Assembly: GCF_013870525.1 (NCBI RefSeq)
Contig: NZ_JACBXD010000056.1
Location: 1-52,105, forward strand
DNA length: 52,105 nt
From: Amycolatopsis pittospori
Lineage (GTDB): Bacteria; Actinomycetota; Actinomycetes; Mycobacteriales; Pseudonocardiaceae
Reading direction: 5' to 3'
Position 1 is the first letter of the stretch; the number at the start of each line of letters is the position of its first letter. Position numbers and translations under genes: made by a program. The notes under the pieces are model-generated. The model had not been told where the DNA came from. It did no database searches and was given only the letters and a program-made list of their open reading frames with translations. Shown here piece after piece: positions 52,015 to 52,105 of the stretch.

Positions 52015-52105
52015 GGGCCGGATCAGCGGGAGCGGCGAGCGCCCGCGCGGGTTCCCGACGAGAAAGCGGCGGCACCGCCGCGGCGGGCCGGAGCCCCACC
52101 GGAGG

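Overview
The window is high-GC actinobacterial DNA. GTG starts, leaderless promoters, twin-arginine exported hydrolases, an AfsR/SARP regulator and an iniBAC-like cluster all point to Pseudonocardiaceae, most likely Amycolatopsis. That assignment is inferred from style and gene content. I see no rRNA, tRNA, CRISPR array, insertion sequence or prophage. This is a chromosomal-arm style mix of transport, sugar degradation, regulation and secreted proteins.

Layout: 1-3885 holds an iniB(partial)-iniA-iniC dynamin-like cluster in which both GTPases have atypical G motifs. 3887-7682 holds a TetR/MFS pair, a PPOX-family flavin enzyme and a GH8 endoglucanase/chitosanase-type enzyme. 7712-12223 is a four-gene amino-acid ABC operon ending in an unusual class V aminotransferase-YheO-HTH fusion. 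12233-13562 is an OleD/Mgt-like macrolide glycosyltransferase behind a 10-codon leader peptide and an intrinsic terminator, which reads as an antibiotic-inducible attenuator. 13696-19338 holds a secreted tripeptidyl-peptidase-like hydrolase, then an ABC-2 exporter, membrane protein, winged-helix regulator and dinB run. 19389-23718 is an arabinose-type (AraFGH-like) importer with a FadR-family repressor.

23919-27794 carries a CapA-family lipoprotein, a 21-nt repeat cluster, and a family 2B encapsulin shell gene with its polyprenyl-transferase cargo. 28273-31967 holds membrane and exported proteins of unknown role, an orphan sugar-binding lipoprotein, and a DUF4396 gene under a CsoR-type operator. 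32059-38510 holds a GH88 hydrolase, then an AfsR/SARP regulator flanked by two secreted proteins that share an SH3-like domain; both promoters carry 11-bp-spaced direct repeats typical of SARP sites. 38555-45140 holds PhoD phosphatase, a DUF5937/ArsR regulator, a GH105 hydrolase, FolP2-like protein, a DHFR-like reductase and a divergent TetR. 45137-52105 holds an orphan NarL-type histidine kinase, a nitrate/sulfonate-type ABC importer, an IdeR-box siderophore-binding lipoprotein, a DesA1-like desaturase under a 39-bp palindrome, and a second 21-nt repeat cluster.

The genes suggest a soil saprophyte that degrades plant and fungal polymers (GH8, GH88, GH105, arabinose uptake) and lives with antibiotic producers (macrolide glycosyltransferase, MFS exporter). 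Long intergenic hairpins, several in related families, close many transcription units.
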